From Bacillus pseudomycoides (lineage in GTDB: Bacteria; Bacillota; Bacilli; Bacillales; Bacillaceae_G): a stretch of 64,000 bases of DNA. Position numbers and translations under genes: made by a program. Positions within the stretch are counted from its first letter, which is position 1, and every line of letters begins with the position of its first letter. Location of the stretch: assembly GCF_002551005.1 (NCBI RefSeq), contig NZ_NVOY01000001.1, positions 71,888 through 135,887 of the forward strand, in the 5' to 3' direction. The notes beneath the pieces were generated by a model that worked only from the letters and a program-made list of their open reading frames with translations, made no database searches and was not told where the DNA came from. This document shows positions 25,754 to 34,516 of this stretch, piece after piece.

Positions 25754-27439
25754 TTAGCCCGTTTGCTCATCATCTTGCTTTTGCAATTCCTCCTCAACTA
25801 GCACACGACGCAAAATCTTCCCAACAGTCGTTTTCGGTAATTCTTTTCGAAAGTCATATACTTTCGGCACCTTATACGCTGCTAAATATTTGCGAGCAAA
25901 CGCATTTAATTCTTCTTCTGAACATGTTACACCATCTTTCACAACAACGAACGCTTTTACCGTTTCACCGCGATACGGGTCAGGCACACCAAGAACAACC
26001 ACTTCTTGCACCTTTTCATGTTCATATAATACTTCTTCTACTTCACGCGGATATACATTAAACCCACTTGCCACTATCATATCTTTCTTCCGATCTTTCA
26101 CATAAAAAAAGCCGTCTTCATCCATATAGCCAACATCACCCGTATACAGCCACCCATCTTTCAGCACCGTTGCTGTTTCCTCCGGCTTATTCCAGTAGCC
26201 TTTCATCACTTGCGGGCCTTTCACAGCAATTTCGCCAACCTCACCTACCGGCAGCGGTTCACCTGTTTCTAGTGAAAGAATACGCGCATCTGTACTTGGC
26301 CACGGCACACCAATACTTCCAGGCACTCGTTTTGTCCATAAAAAGTTACCATGTGTAACTGGGGACGATTCTGTTAAACCATATCCTTCTACAAGTTTAC
26401 CACCTGTCACACTTTCAAACTGTTCTTGCACTTCAACTGGAAGAGCAGCTGATCCGCTAATACATGCACTAATAGAAGAAACATCATATTTATGAAGTTC
26501 AGGATAGTTTAATAGCGCAATATAAATAGTCGGCGCGCCAGGAAATAACGTAACGCGATGTTTTTTAATCGCCTCTAATACCATTTTAATATCAAATTTC
26601 GGAATGAGGACCATTTTATACGCTTCCATAATTGACAGATTCATAACAGCTGTCATCCCATATACATGAAAAAACGGCAATACTCCGAGAATAACCTCTT
26701 CACCTGCCCGGCAATTATAAAGCCAATGAATTCCCATCCTTGTATTAGATACAAGATTTTTATGAGTAAGCATAACGCCCTTTGGAAATCCTGTCGTTCC
26801 GCCTGTATATTGTAAAAGTGCCAAATCTTCTTCTGGATCACACGGCACATCTACCGCTATATCTTCTGCAAGTTCAATAGACTTCCAAACGTGAATATTC
26901 TCACTTTCTTTTACATGAACAACGAGATTTGTTTGTTTCTTCTGTACAAATGGATACAATAAATTTTTTGGAAATGGTAAATAATCGGCGATGCGTGTCA
27001 CAATGACATGCTCGATATTCGTTGAGGACTGAACATTGCTGACTTTCGGAAATACGATATCGAGACAAAGAATAACTTTCGCACCTGAATCATGAAGTTG
27101 ATATTCAAGCTCTCTTTCTGTATAAAGCGGATTCGTTTGTACGACAACACCGCCAGCTAATAATGTTCCGTAATAACCGATAACACCTTGCGGGCAGTTT
27201 GGCAGCATAATCGCAACTCGGTCCCCTTTTTCTAACCCTAGCTTGCGAAGATAATTGGCAAATTGCCTAACTTTACGATCTAGCTCTGCGAACGTAATAT
27301 CTTTCCCTAGGAAATGAAGCGCTTTCTTTTTTGGATATTGTAAAGCAGCTTCCTGCAAATACACATGAAGAGGCTTCATATCAAAGGAAATCGTGTGCGG
27401 AATTTCCTTTGGATAATTTTGCAGCCATGGTTTTTCCAA
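25754..27439 (-). CDS. lcfA: Long-chain fatty-acid-CoA ligase
   Basis: This 561-residue adenylate-forming enzyme activates long-chain fatty acids to acyl-CoA for beta-oxidation. The P-loop-like motif is YTGGTTGFPKG, the adenylation motifs are GYGLTESSP and GWLYTGDVGYMDEDGF, and the C-terminal catalytic Lys motif is KVPK with GKILRR. It lies upstream of fadR, separated by 108 bp holding the FadR operator. A second FadR-like palindrome precedes it. Confidence 0.95.
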   Translation of the reverse strand: MEKPWLQNYPKEIPHTISFDMKPLHVYLQEAALQYPKKKALHFLGKDITFAELDRKVRQFANYLRKLGLEKGDRVAIMLPNCPQGVIGYYGTLLAGGVVVQTNPLYTERELEYQLHDSGAKVILCLDIVFPKVSNVQSSTNIEHVIVTRIADYLPFPKNLLYPFVQKKQTNLVVHVKESENIHVWKSIELAEDIAVDVPCDPEEDLALLQYTGGTTGFPKGVMLTHKNLVSNTRMGIHWLYNCRAGEEVILGVLPFFHVYGMTAVMNLSIMEAYKMVLIPKFDIKMVLEAIKKHRVTLFPGAPTIYIALLNYPELHKYDVSSISACISGSAALPVEVQEQFESVTGGKLVEGYGLTESSPVTHGNFLWTKRVPGSIGVPWPSTDARILSLETGEPLPVGEVGEIAVKGPQVMKGYWNKPEETATVLKDGWLYTGDVGYMDEDGFFYVKDRKKDMIVASGFNVYPREVEEVLYEHEKVQEVVVLGVPDPYRGETVKAFVVVKDGVTCSEEELNAFARKYLAAYKVPKVYDFRKELPKTTVGKILRRVLVEEELQKQDDEQTG

Positions 27440-27512
27440 TTCGAACTCCCCCTTCTCTACATTATAAAAGCGTAATTCCTCCGCTTTAACGGCACGCCCG
27501 TTCTAAAATAAA

Positions 27513-27530
27513 TGAATGTGTATTCATGTT
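27513..27530. promoter_or_regulatory. Probable FadR operator upstream of lcfA
   Basis: TGAATGTGTATTCATGTT keeps the two TGAAT/ATTCA half-sites of the FadR palindrome with a few mismatches in the right arm. Confidence 0.6.
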
Positions 27531-27597
27531 GCTTATTTTCATTATAGTATAGGGATTGCCTCGTTACAATCATAATATTCAGACTATTACAATCCTA

Positions 27598-27918
27598 TTA
27601 CCACCCTACAAATATTCTCCAGCACACAAGTGTAATTACTCCCGTTAATAACGAAAATACAACTTGCCTTTTCCATACGCCTACACCAAATGCTACAATC
27701 CCTGCAACTATATACTCAGGACTCCACAATCCTCCCTTTTTATGAAACAGAACAAGCGGAATTGTTAATGAAGCAAAAATACCAATTGGAACAACCTTCA
27801 ACCCTCTTTCCGCCCACTTTGGAAAAGAAATACGGGAACTTAACAAGAGCATTGGAAAACGAGTTACATATGTCAGTAAAACCATAATACAAATCGATAC
27901 AAATAACATACTATTCAC
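27598..27918 (-). CDS. azlD: AzlD-family branched-chain amino acid exporter subunit
   Basis: This 106-residue hydrophobic protein has about four membrane helices and the AzlD motif TYVTRFPMLLL. It forms a branched-chain amino acid export pair with AzlC. It overlaps the azlC end by 8 bp, which indicates coupled translation. Substrate assignment rests on the family only. Confidence 0.85.
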   Translation of the reverse strand: MNSMLFVSICIMVLLTYVTRFPMLLLSSRISFPKWAERGLKVVPIGIFASLTIPLVLFHKKGGLWSPEYIVAGIVAFGVGVWKRQVVFSLLTGVITLVCWRIFVGW

Positions 27919-28546
27919 GATGCATCACCCCTACAATTACAGCACTAACGGTACCAAATACAACTGCCAACGTTGTTCCTTCTATATAATACCCCGCACA
28001 TGCAGCCGCTCCAGAAATAAGCGCAACAACTGCATAAAAGCGAGAAACAATACTCGTTGCTAAAAACCCTAAAAACGTTGCAACAAATGCAAAATCAAGA
28101 CCATATTCTTCTGGACTCGAAATAAAGGTACCAAAAAACAATCCCGCAAGTGTACTTACATTCCAAATGACATAATCTAACGCACCTGCTCCGAAATAAT
28201 AAGGTAAACTAGCCTTATTACCTTTCGCTACATACGCAGACTTCAAAGCATACATTTCATCATTTAGCATCCATGCCATCATCATTAACTTACCGGTGGG
28301 AACATTACGGAGCGCCGGGCCTAACGATAATCCATATAACATTTGTCTAACATTTAAGAGCGTCGTAGACAAAATCATTGGCCATCCAACCACTCCTTGC
28401 GTAATAAATCCTATTGCTGCAAATTGTGAGGAAGTCATATTTAACAGCAACACTTCAAGAACGCCTAATCCCGTTTGTCTCGCAAGAATACCAAAAATGA
28501 GTCCATCGACAACACTTGCAGAGGCAATCGGTAAAATGTACTTCAT
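27911..28546 (-). CDS. azlC: AzlC-family branched-chain amino acid exporter subunit, probably 5'-frameshifted
   Basis: This 211-residue polytopic protein has AzlC motifs QFAAIGFI and LNDEMYAL. The open frame continues upstream of the ATG at 28546 for 20 codons without another start (sense EKEKIVVHDKRQEFLKG) until a stop. An RBS-like GGGGGG and an ATG sit there one base out of frame, reading ATG GGA TAG. A single-base deletion therefore seems to have cut off the native N-terminus. Translation may still restart at 28546, which has AGGAG about 14 bases upstream. Function is uncertain. Confidence 0.75.
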   Translation of the reverse strand: MKYILPIASASVVDGLIFGILARQTGLGVLEVLLLNMTSSQFAAIGFITQGVVGWPMILSTTLLNVRQMLYGLSLGPALRNVPTGKLMMMAWMLNDEMYALKSAYVAKGNKASLPYYFGAGALDYVIWNVSTLAGLFFGTFISSPEEYGLDFAFVATFLGFLATSIVSRFYAVVALISGAAACAGYYIEGTTLAVVFGTVSAVIVGVMHRE

Positions 28547-28640
28547 TCCTTTTAAAAACTCCTGCCGCTTATCATGTACTACGATTTTTTCTTTCTCTAT
28601 CCCATCTTATCCCCCCATTCCTGATCGTTACATAGAAAAA

Positions 28641-28666
28641 AGATGTGTGTCATGAACCACACATCT
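28641..28666 (-). terminator. Terminator after the DUF2812 gene
   Basis: AGATGTGTG and CACACATCT arms with an 8-base loop are followed on the minus strand by six T residues. It separates the PadR/DUF2812 operon from azlC. Confidence 0.8.
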
Positions 28667-28762
28667 CCCCATCATTATAATTTCAAGACGGTTATGTTAT
28701 TTCCTTTTAAAAATATTATATTTTACGAGTTTAAAGTGACATTTCTACTTTAAATTAAACAT

Positions 28763-29299
28763 TTATTTTCGTAATTTGTTCGCTTTAAAACAATATGCAA
28801 TATACGGCATTCCAGGGAAAACTAAAATCACCAATGAGACAAACCCTAAAAAACTAGCTATATTTCCAACAATTTCAGGCATCCAATTGTTAGAACTCAA
28901 AATACTAAGTAAAAAGAATATAACAGTAGAAACCAGAAGTGGTAACGCAACTTTCCCCATCAACTTCTTTTCTCGATCGTATTTTTCAATAATAGTCGTT
29001 TTGTCCGAATAAATTGGTTTTGTTCCGACAGGTGCACAAAATATGTGAATTGCATTTGCAGATGAACAAACGTGAGACCATCCCGCTTCCTCAAAATACA
29101 TAAAGTATTCTTCATCTGCATCCTGTTGATAATCGAGTGAATATTGTATGTTTTTAGGTTCATCTTTTCTTAGCTTATAGCCAAGCGGAGCAAATCCTTC
29201 TAAGATCCATCCTTTTTTTGCATATTCATCAAGCTTTTTCATTTCTTTTTCTTCGTAAAATGCTAATCCACCACTAGAAATATATTTTGTTTTCTTCAT
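28763..29299 (-). CDS. DUF2812 domain-containing membrane protein
   Basis: This 178-residue protein has an N-terminal cytoplasmic DUF2812 region (about 1-115, with WILEGF.PLGYKLRK and a GWSHVCSS motif) and two C-terminal membrane helices (about 116-135 and 145-165). DUF2812 genes are commonly paired with PadR regulators, as here (2 bp spacing). Molecular function is unknown. Confidence 0.8.
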   Translation of the reverse strand: MKKTKYISSGGLAFYEEKEMKKLDEYAKKGWILEGFAPLGYKLRKDEPKNIQYSLDYQQDADEEYFMYFEEAGWSHVCSSANAIHIFCAPVGTKPIYSDKTTIIEKYDREKKLMGKVALPLLVSTVIFFLLSILSSNNWMPEIVGNIASFLGFVSLVILVFPGMPYIAYCFKANKLRK

Positions 29300-29301
29300 G
29301 T

Positions 29302-29634
29302 TTATATGCCCCCTTTTTGTTTCAAGATTTCTTCCGCATGTTTAACCATTTCTCGTCTGCGCTGGACTTCTTTCTTTAGAAGTTCAATCCCCTCTTCTGT
29401 TGCTATATATGTCTTTTTTTTATCTTCATCATCAAGTAATTTAATTAATCCAGCTGATAATAGTTTTTTTATTGTCGTATACATCGAAGCAGGTCCAATT
29501 GAAATACGATTATTTGTCATCGTTTCAATTGTTTTCATAATCAAATATCCATGTTTTGCATCAACTAAAGACAATAAAATGTAGTAAGAAGTATCTGTAA
29601 GCTCGCCCGTCTCTAATGAATCATTTCTTGCCAT
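29302..29634 (-). CDS. PadR-family transcriptional regulator
   Basis: This 110-residue protein consists of a PadR winged helix (about 15-85: YYILLSLVDAKHGYLIMKTIE and the wing KTYIATEEG) and a short C-terminal dimerisation helix. It is encoded immediately before DUF2812 and probably represses the pair. A cluster of ATATATCATTAAA repeats upstream is the likely operator. Confidence 0.9.
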   Translation of the reverse strand: MARNDSLETGELTDTSYYILLSLVDAKHGYLIMKTIETMTNNRISIGPASMYTTIKKLLSAGLIKLLDDEDKKKTYIATEEGIELLKKEVQRRREMVKHAEEILKQKGGI

Positions 29635-29653
29635 TTTATTTACCCCTCCTCAC

Positions 29654-29706
29654 ATATATCATTAAACGATATATCATTAAATAGAATATATCATTTAATG
29701 ATATAT
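29654..29706. promoter_or_regulatory. Operator array of the PadR regulator
   Basis: Two direct copies of ATATATCATTAAA (29654 and 29669) are followed by a perfect 21-base palindrome at 29686..29706 (half-site ATATATCATT). They lie between the promoter region and the PadR RBS. Confidence 0.75.
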
Positions 29707-29728
29707 ACATCAACTTTGCATTTAATAA

Positions 29729-29780
29729 AAAAAGATTGATTAAAACCGAGCATGATTGGCTCATTTTAATTAATCTTTTT
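29729..29780 (-). terminator. Hairpin in the spacer between the ABC remnant and the PadR gene
   Basis: AAAAAGATTGATTAAAA and TTTTAATTAATCTTTTT form an AT-rich stem with an 18-base loop, downstream of the ABC remnant on the minus strand. It could be the original terminator of the lost exporter gene. Confidence 0.5.
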
Positions 29781-29826
29781 AAATCTCTATGTGATGGCTT
29801 ACTGTTACGCTAGTGAGCTCATTTCA

Positions 29827-30285
29827 TCACACCAGTACATGAGCATAAGACTGCGATTTTCTGTTTAATTCTTCATAGGAGCCTTCTTCCACAATAAATC
29901 CATCTACTAAAACAATAACTCTATCATACAAAGGAAAAGTTTCCCGCTCAACATGGTGCGCAACTGAAACAACCGTTAAATCTCTATCATGTAGAATAAT
30001 ATGCTCAATATCACGAGCTGTTTCCTTATCCAAAGAAGACCTCGCTTCATCCATTAATAATAGTTGCCTATTACGCAAAAAGGCGCGAGCTATCTCTATA
30101 CGTTGCCTTTGACCGCCAGATAAATGTTTCCCATCTTCTCCAACGTTATAGTGTAACCCTTTCTCCTCAACAACTGTTCCTAATCCTGCACGGGAACAAG
30201 CGAATAAAATTTCTTTATCGCTGTAATCGTCCCCTAATGCAATATTGCTCCGTAACGAGTCATCAAACAAAAACGTCTCGTAAAT
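29827..30285 (-). pseudogene. Truncated ABC exporter, C-terminal nucleotide-binding fragment
   Basis: About 150 codons remain of an ABC exporter. The Q-loop end (ETFLFDDSLRSNIALG), signature HLSGGQRQRIEIA, Walker B LLLMDEARSSLD and switch region SVAHHVE are present. Walker A and all membrane helices are gone; the frame ends upstream at a TAA (30286..30288). Two positions also deviate from the usual DEATSSLD and AHR motifs. It cannot bind ATP as a unit, so it is a remnant of a deletion whose breakpoint lies 5' near the DinB gene. Confidence 0.85.
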
Positions 30286-30356
30286 TTAAATACTAGAAGG
30301 AAACGACAAAACTTTCACGAATTTACCATTTGAATCTAACCATAGGAGGTCTTTCT

Positions 30357-30860
30357 ATGTTCCAAACTGTAGAAGGTTTTTTAAAGACGTGGAAATACGA
30401 AGCAGATTCAACACAAAAAGTATTAGATGTGCTAACTGACGAATCACTATCACAAGAAATTACACCAGAAAACTGGACGTTGGGGCGCATTGCATGGCAT
30501 ATTGTGACAGCTATTCCTGTCATAACATCAAGAACAGGTTTAAAATTCGAAGGAGAAACGAAAGATTATCCTGTCCCAACTTCCGCGCAATATATCGCGG
30601 ACAGTTATCGTCAAATGAATGAAGCATTTACTAAGGCATTACAAACACAATGGACAGATCAAGATTTAGCAACGATAAATGATTTCTTCGGAAAACCAAT
30701 GCCAAATTCAATCTTTTTAATGACTGTCATTAATCATCAAAACCACCACCGCGGGCAAATGACAGTCCTCATGCGCCAAGCAGGATTAAAAGTTCCTGGC
30801 ATTTACGGTCCAGCAAAAGAAGAGTGGGCTCTAGCTGGAATGGAAGCTCCGAAGATGTAA
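30357..30860 (+). CDS. DinB-family protein (putative metal-dependent hydrolase)
   Basis: This 167-residue four-helix protein of the DinB/YfiT superfamily has the metal-ligand His pattern GRIAWHIVT (about residue 48) and INHQNHHRGQM (about residue 127). The start ATG at 30357 follows a consensus AGGAGG. Relatives act as thiol-dependent (bacillithiol or mycothiol) transferases or are damage-induced; the exact role is unknown. It is monocistronic with a strong terminator. Confidence 0.85.
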   Translation: MFQTVEGFLKTWKYEADSTQKVLDVLTDESLSQEITPENWTLGRIAWHIVTAIPVITSRTGLKFEGETKDYPVPTSAQYIADSYRQMNEAFTKALQTQWTDQDLATINDFFGKPMPNSIFLMTVINHQNHHRGQMTVLMRQAGLKVPGIYGPAKEEWALAGMEAPKM

Positions 30861-30880
30861 TATGTGCTTATGAAATGAAA

Positions 30881-30914
30881 ACGAGGTTCCTCTTTTTTGA
30901 GGAACCTTGTTTTT
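30881..30914 (+). terminator. Terminator after the DinB gene
   Basis: ACGAGGTTCCTC and GAGGAACCTTGT arms with a T-rich 6-base loop are followed by TTTTT. Confidence 0.88.
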
Positions 30915-30987
30915 GTTCTATGAGAACAAAACAAATTTCTTTGGTATCATTTATAATGGATGTAAATGAGTATTGGAGCTGAAACAC

Positions 30988-31446
30988 ATGGATTATATAA
31001 GTTATTTACGAAATATGGTTGGACATGAAAAAGTAATTATGGTGGTCGCAGGTTGTTTTGTATTGAATGAAAAGAATGAAGTACTTCTGCAATTACGATC
31101 TGATAACGGCAAGTGGGGACAGCCTGGCGGATTTATGGAATTTGGCGAGACAGTTGAAGATACAGCAAGGAGAGAAGTGTTTGAAGAAACTGGTTTAAAA
31201 TTAGGTAAGCTTGAATTCTTTAATGTGTATTCTGGAAAGAAATATGAAAGAACGCTATCTAACGGTGATCAAGTTGCCTTAGTGAAGTTAGTTTATATTT
31301 GTCGAGATTTTCAAGGAACATTACATACTGATAACGACGAAAGCTTACAGCTACAATTTTTCCCATTAGATAACTTGCCTGAACTATGGCAGAATCAACA
31401 AGAAGTTTTTGACGATTTATTAAAATTTATGAAAATAAAGAACTAA
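30988..31446 (+). CDS. Nudix hydrolase
   Basis: This 152-residue protein has a complete Nudix box (GGFMEFGETVEDTARREV followed by FEETGL, about residues 46-69). It hydrolyses a nucleoside diphosphate linked to another moiety; the substrate is not predictable. The start ATG at 30988 follows TTGGAG. It is monocistronic. Confidence 0.9.
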   Translation: MDYISYLRNMVGHEKVIMVVAGCFVLNEKNEVLLQLRSDNGKWGQPGGFMEFGETVEDTARREVFEETGLKLGKLEFFNVYSGKKYERTLSNGDQVALVKLVYICRDFQGTLHTDNDESLQLQFFPLDNLPELWQNQQEVFDDLLKFMKIKN

Positions 31447-31489
31447 TTTTTCCTATCAAGTAGACAAAAGATTCATATGGTTATGTACT

Positions 31490-31535
31490 CACCTGAGTTC
31501 GATATTCTATCAGACTCAGGTGATTTCGTTTTTCT
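31490..31535 (+). terminator. Terminator after the Nudix gene
   Basis: TCACCTGAGT and ACTCAGGTGA arms are followed by TTTCGTTTTT. Confidence 0.8.
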
Positions 31536-31557
31536 TGCAATCGTTCTGAATCATCAC

Positions 31558-31716
31558 CTATTTTAAAAGCATTCTAATTCCATTTATAACTATACTTGCC
31601 ATCCCTATCCCCACTAAAAGTAAATAAAACTTCTTCTCTGGATTTCTGTAATACAAAACTCCCCCTATTAAAAGCGCTATAAGCCCACCTACTAAATTAA
31701 GTACAAGTAAATCCAT
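31558..31716 (-). CDS. Small two-helix membrane protein, unknown
   Basis: This 52-residue protein has two hydrophobic helices (about 3-22 and 30-48) joined by the polar turn YYRNPEKKF. The start ATG at 31716 follows AGGGGG with proper spacing, which supports translation. No family was recognised. It lies alone between the Nudix gene and a bcr1-like repeat. Confidence 0.6.
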   Translation of the reverse strand: MDLLVLNLVGGLIALLIGGVLYYRNPEKKFYLLLVGIGMASIVINGIRMLLK

Positions 31717-31757
31717 AATCGTTCCCCCTAAATAGATCTTCAACATATAAGTCTTTT

Positions 31758-31905
31758 CTATGCAAAATACAACATGACTGCTACTTGCTTTCTCCCTTTG
31801 TTTTAACCTCGCATGTGGCAGATAAAAGCCCCGACCGCTTCTATACGCGGCCAGATGCTCTCGTCTCCCTCTATAAAAAGGGTTTTATGTCGCCTTTTTA
31901 ACTTG
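31758..31905 (-). repeat. bcr1-like repeat, copy B (minus orientation)
   Basis: On the minus strand this contains GACGAGAGCATCTGGCC, CGTATAGAAGCGGTCGG and GTTAAAACAAAGGGAG, the same order as in the copy at 61954..62092. It lies between the small membrane protein and the end of an ABC permease gene. Confidence 0.68.
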
Positions 31906-31927
31906 TATATACCTTTTATCTGTAAAA

Positions 31928-32620
31928 CTAAATCGCATCCTCTTTTTCAATGTCTCGAATTGATAAGTAGGCAATTATTATTCCAACAGCTGCAAGGGCA
32001 AGTTGAATGGGAATAGTCATGACCATCGAGAACCCTGGATTATAAGAACAAGCGAATGAAACCACAAGTAATGACGATACAATTGTGATGGGAACAGAGT
32101 GCTTACGCATCCCGAAATATAGTGGAATTAAACTTGTACCTGCAGCGGCGATTGCAAATGGAATCATGTTGATTGCTTGCTGTATCCAGTCAGTAAATGT
32201 GATCGAGTATGATATAAACGAAAAGTATCCGTGTAAAACAAAGACGGCACTTGTCACAATCGTATTAGATAACCAAATTGTTATAAATGTGAGTATAGCT
32301 ATAATGGCTAATTTACTAGCAATGATTTTCTTCCGCTTGATCGGATAAGAGAACATGAGCATGATTGTCTTATTTTTATATTCTTCAATCACTAATTGCG
32401 CAAGTAATACTGCCGCAAACACAATAAATGTTGCCCGCACCATTGCCCCTATCAATAAAAAAGCATCCTCAGCATTTGTCATAATTACATCCTTTTCTAC
32501 TTCCTGAATATAATTCATGAAAATGAATAAGGCCGTAATAATGATGTTGGCAATGAGCGCTCCTTTTACATACCAACCAAATTTAAATTTTTTCATTTCT
32601 AGCTTCATGAGGTATAGCAT
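31928..32620 (-). CDS. ABC-2 type permease (lantibiotic/bacitracin-export type), subunit 2
   Basis: This 230-residue protein has six predicted helices and resembles its neighbour at 32649..33329 along its whole length (shared TFIVFAAVLLAQLVIEE / TFMIFGASLIAKFIIQE block, and IPLYFGMRKHSV / IPLYFGMKKYSV). They are diverged tandem duplicates forming a heteromeric permease like SpaE/SpaG or BcrB-type subunits. It is the third gene of an ATPase-permease-permease operon. Confidence 0.85.
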   Translation of the reverse strand: MLYLMKLEMKKFKFGWYVKGALIANIIITALFIFMNYIQEVEKDVIMTNAEDAFLLIGAMVRATFIVFAAVLLAQLVIEEYKNKTIMLMFSYPIKRKKIIASKLAIIAILTFITIWLSNTIVTSAVFVLHGYFSFISYSITFTDWIQQAINMIPFAIAAAGTSLIPLYFGMRKHSVPITIVSSLLVVSFACSYNPGFSMVMTIPIQLALAAVGIIIAYLSIRDIEKEDAI

Positions 32621-32648
32621 ATCGGCCGCTCCTCCTAGTTCATCTAGT

Positions 32649-33329
32649 TTATTTAAACAAATCCACTTTCTCTATTTTTCTTACGGTCATATACGCAACC
32701 AATAGTCCGACACAGGCTAATGTAATAGGAATGAAAACAATATCATACAATGAAGAATTGCCACTTAAGCTAGAGGTTAGTAGTGACATAATAATAACCC
32801 CAGATACAATCGTTGTCCGCACGGAATACTTTTTCATGCCAAAATATAAAGGAATTAAACTAATCCCTGTCGCTGCTATAGCATTCATTAATAATTTAGA
32901 TGCATTTTGCATAAGAATTGTCATCGTTAATGGCTCTGCTATGACTGAATAATATACATTTAATATATAAAAGAAACTAAAAATTACAATGTCACAAATA
33001 ACAATCGAAAGAAATGTAAAGATCATAATAATGAACAATTTTGCAATCATCATTTTTTTACGATTAATCGGATACATAAACATGACTGTCATTGTCTTTT
33101 CTTGAAACTCTTGAATTATAAATTTAGCAATTAAGCTTGCCCCAAATATCATAAATGTTGCTTTCACAAAAATATCAATAAACCGAAAAGCGTCATCGTA
33201 ACTTTTAAATTCTCCATCAAGCATTATTAATATAACGAAACCTAGCATAACAAGAAGCGCTATAAAGGCCCCTTTAATGACTGGCCATAATTTAAATTTA
33301 ACAAGTTCTAATCTTATTAAATTAAGCAT
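32649..33329 (-). CDS. ABC-2 type permease (lantibiotic/bacitracin-export type), subunit 1
   Basis: This 226-residue six-helix protein is paralogous to the next gene downstream. It overlaps the ATPase gene by 8 bp. Together they form a drug- or peptide-export type ABC system. No immunity lipoprotein or peptide precursor is visible nearby, so defence against an external peptide or antibiotic is more likely than self-immunity. Confidence 0.85.
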   Translation of the reverse strand: MLNLIRLELVKFKLWPVIKGAFIALLVMLGFVILIMLDGEFKSYDDAFRFIDIFVKATFMIFGASLIAKFIIQEFQEKTMTVMFMYPINRKKMMIAKLFIIMIFTFLSIVICDIVIFSFFYILNVYYSVIAEPLTMTILMQNASKLLMNAIAATGISLIPLYFGMKKYSVRTTIVSGVIIMSLLTSSLSGNSSLYDIVFIPITLACVGLLVAYMTVRKIEKVDLFK

Positions 33330-34245
33330 GAATACCCTCTCCGTTCATAAGATTTAAGAAGTACTCTTCCAATGAACTATGCTTTTTATTGATACTCTCA
33401 ATTGCTATATCATTCATAATTAGAGTTTTCGAAATGGCTTGCTGCGTCGCGGTCATATCATAAATACGAATCATATTTTCACTCATAATTTTATAATTTG
33501 TCAGACGCAGTTTATTTTCTAACATATAAGCTGCTCGTTTCACATCTTGAACAGTGACTTCAATATACTCCGTTTGTTGTCCATTAATACTTTTCATCGA
33601 AACTTCTTTTATTAGCTTCCCATTTTGAATAATGCCAATTGTATCTGCCATTTGTTCCATTTCACCTAGAATGTGGCTAGACACTAATAGCGTAATTCCA
33701 TATTCTTTACAAAGCAGTTTAAATAATTCTCGTAACTCTTTAATGCCGATTGGATCTAAACCATTGATTGGTTCATCTAAAATTAACAACTCTGGTTTTG
33801 TTGTAATCGCTCTTGCGATCCCTAAGCGCTGCTTCATCCCAAGTGAAAAATCTTTTACTTGCTTATCATCCACATTGTGTAAGTTTACAAGATCTAACGC
33901 TCGGTCAATTGCTTTCTTGTCATAGTACCCCATATATTCGCAGTGTAAATTCAAATTCTCTTTAGCTGTTAGTTTTTCATAAAAAATCGGATATTCGATA
34001 ATTGTCCCCATTCGCTTTAGCACTTCATATGAAGTATTTGTTAATTTCTCACCGAAAATCTCAATCTCACCGCTCGTCGGTTTAATTAAATTCGTGATCA
34101 TTTTCATAATTGTTGTTTTACCAGCACCGTTCGGCCCTAGAAATCCATATATTTCGCCTTGTTTCACATGCATATTCACGTTAGAAATCACTTCTTTACC
34201 CTGAAACACTTTCGTTAATTGATTCGTTTTCAATACGTACGTCAT
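33322..34245 (-). CDS. ABC transporter ATP-binding protein (BcrA-like)
   Basis: This 307-residue ATPase has Walker A GPNGAGKTT (about residue 40), signature FSLGMKQR, Walker B LLILDEPINGLDP, switch SSHILGEM, and the C-terminal extension typical of BcrA-type exporters. It has a good RBS (AAAGGAGAA). It is the first gene of the exporter, downstream of a two-component system in the same direction, separated by a terminator and a hairpin-rich repeat. Confidence 0.92.
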   Translation of the reverse strand: MTYVLKTNQLTKVFQGKEVISNVNMHVKQGEIYGFLGPNGAGKTTIMKMITNLIKPTSGEIEIFGEKLTNTSYEVLKRMGTIIEYPIFYEKLTAKENLNLHCEYMGYYDKKAIDRALDLVNLHNVDDKQVKDFSLGMKQRLGIARAITTKPELLILDEPINGLDPIGIKELRELFKLLCKEYGITLLVSSHILGEMEQMADTIGIIQNGKLIKEVSMKSINGQQTEYIEVTVQDVKRAAYMLENKLRLTNYKIMSENMIRIYDMTATQQAISKTLIMNDIAIESINKKHSSLEEYFLNLMNGEGIHA

Positions 34246-34276
34246 CTTCCATTCTCCTTTCGATCCCGTTCTATAT

Positions 34277-34429
34277 TTATCCCGCTATTCGTGGGCAGTA
34301 AGACCCCCCACCTCAAAATTGAGAGAATCGAAGAAGATAGATGGGGGATAACTGCCCGTAAAAGCCCGATTGGTGAGGGCTTTCCATCAGTGAGAAAAGC
34401 GTCACTGATGGAAGTTTCACTTTATATAA
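34277..34429. repeat. Hairpin-rich ~153-bp repeat, copy 1
   Basis: It matches 53444..53600 in inverse orientation. Three successive inverted repeats are visible: the pair TTCCATCAGTG/CACTGATGGAA, the pair AGCCCG/GGGCT, and a long outer stem with CCCCCACCT against a GGGGGAT-type arm plus GGGCAGT/ACTGCCC. No coding capacity. It lies between the histidine kinase and exporter genes. A 26-bp end fragment recurs at 527..552. Confidence 0.75.
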
Positions 34430-34487
34430 TAAGAAATGAAATTCTCTTTTTTCTTACCTATTTCTTACAAATTCCTTAAGTTAAAAA

Positions 34488-34516
34488 AGCTTGTAGAATT
34501 GCTCTTTCTACAAGCT
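34488..34516 (-). terminator. Terminator after the histidine kinase
   Basis: AGCTTGTAGAA and TTCTACAAGCT are perfect arms with a 7-base loop and a T-run on the minus strand; the stem overlaps the kinase stop codon. Confidence 0.85.

Noticed and set aside
34277-34429. Insertion sequence
   Set aside because: There is no transposase and no coding capacity; it is treated as a non-autonomous repeat.
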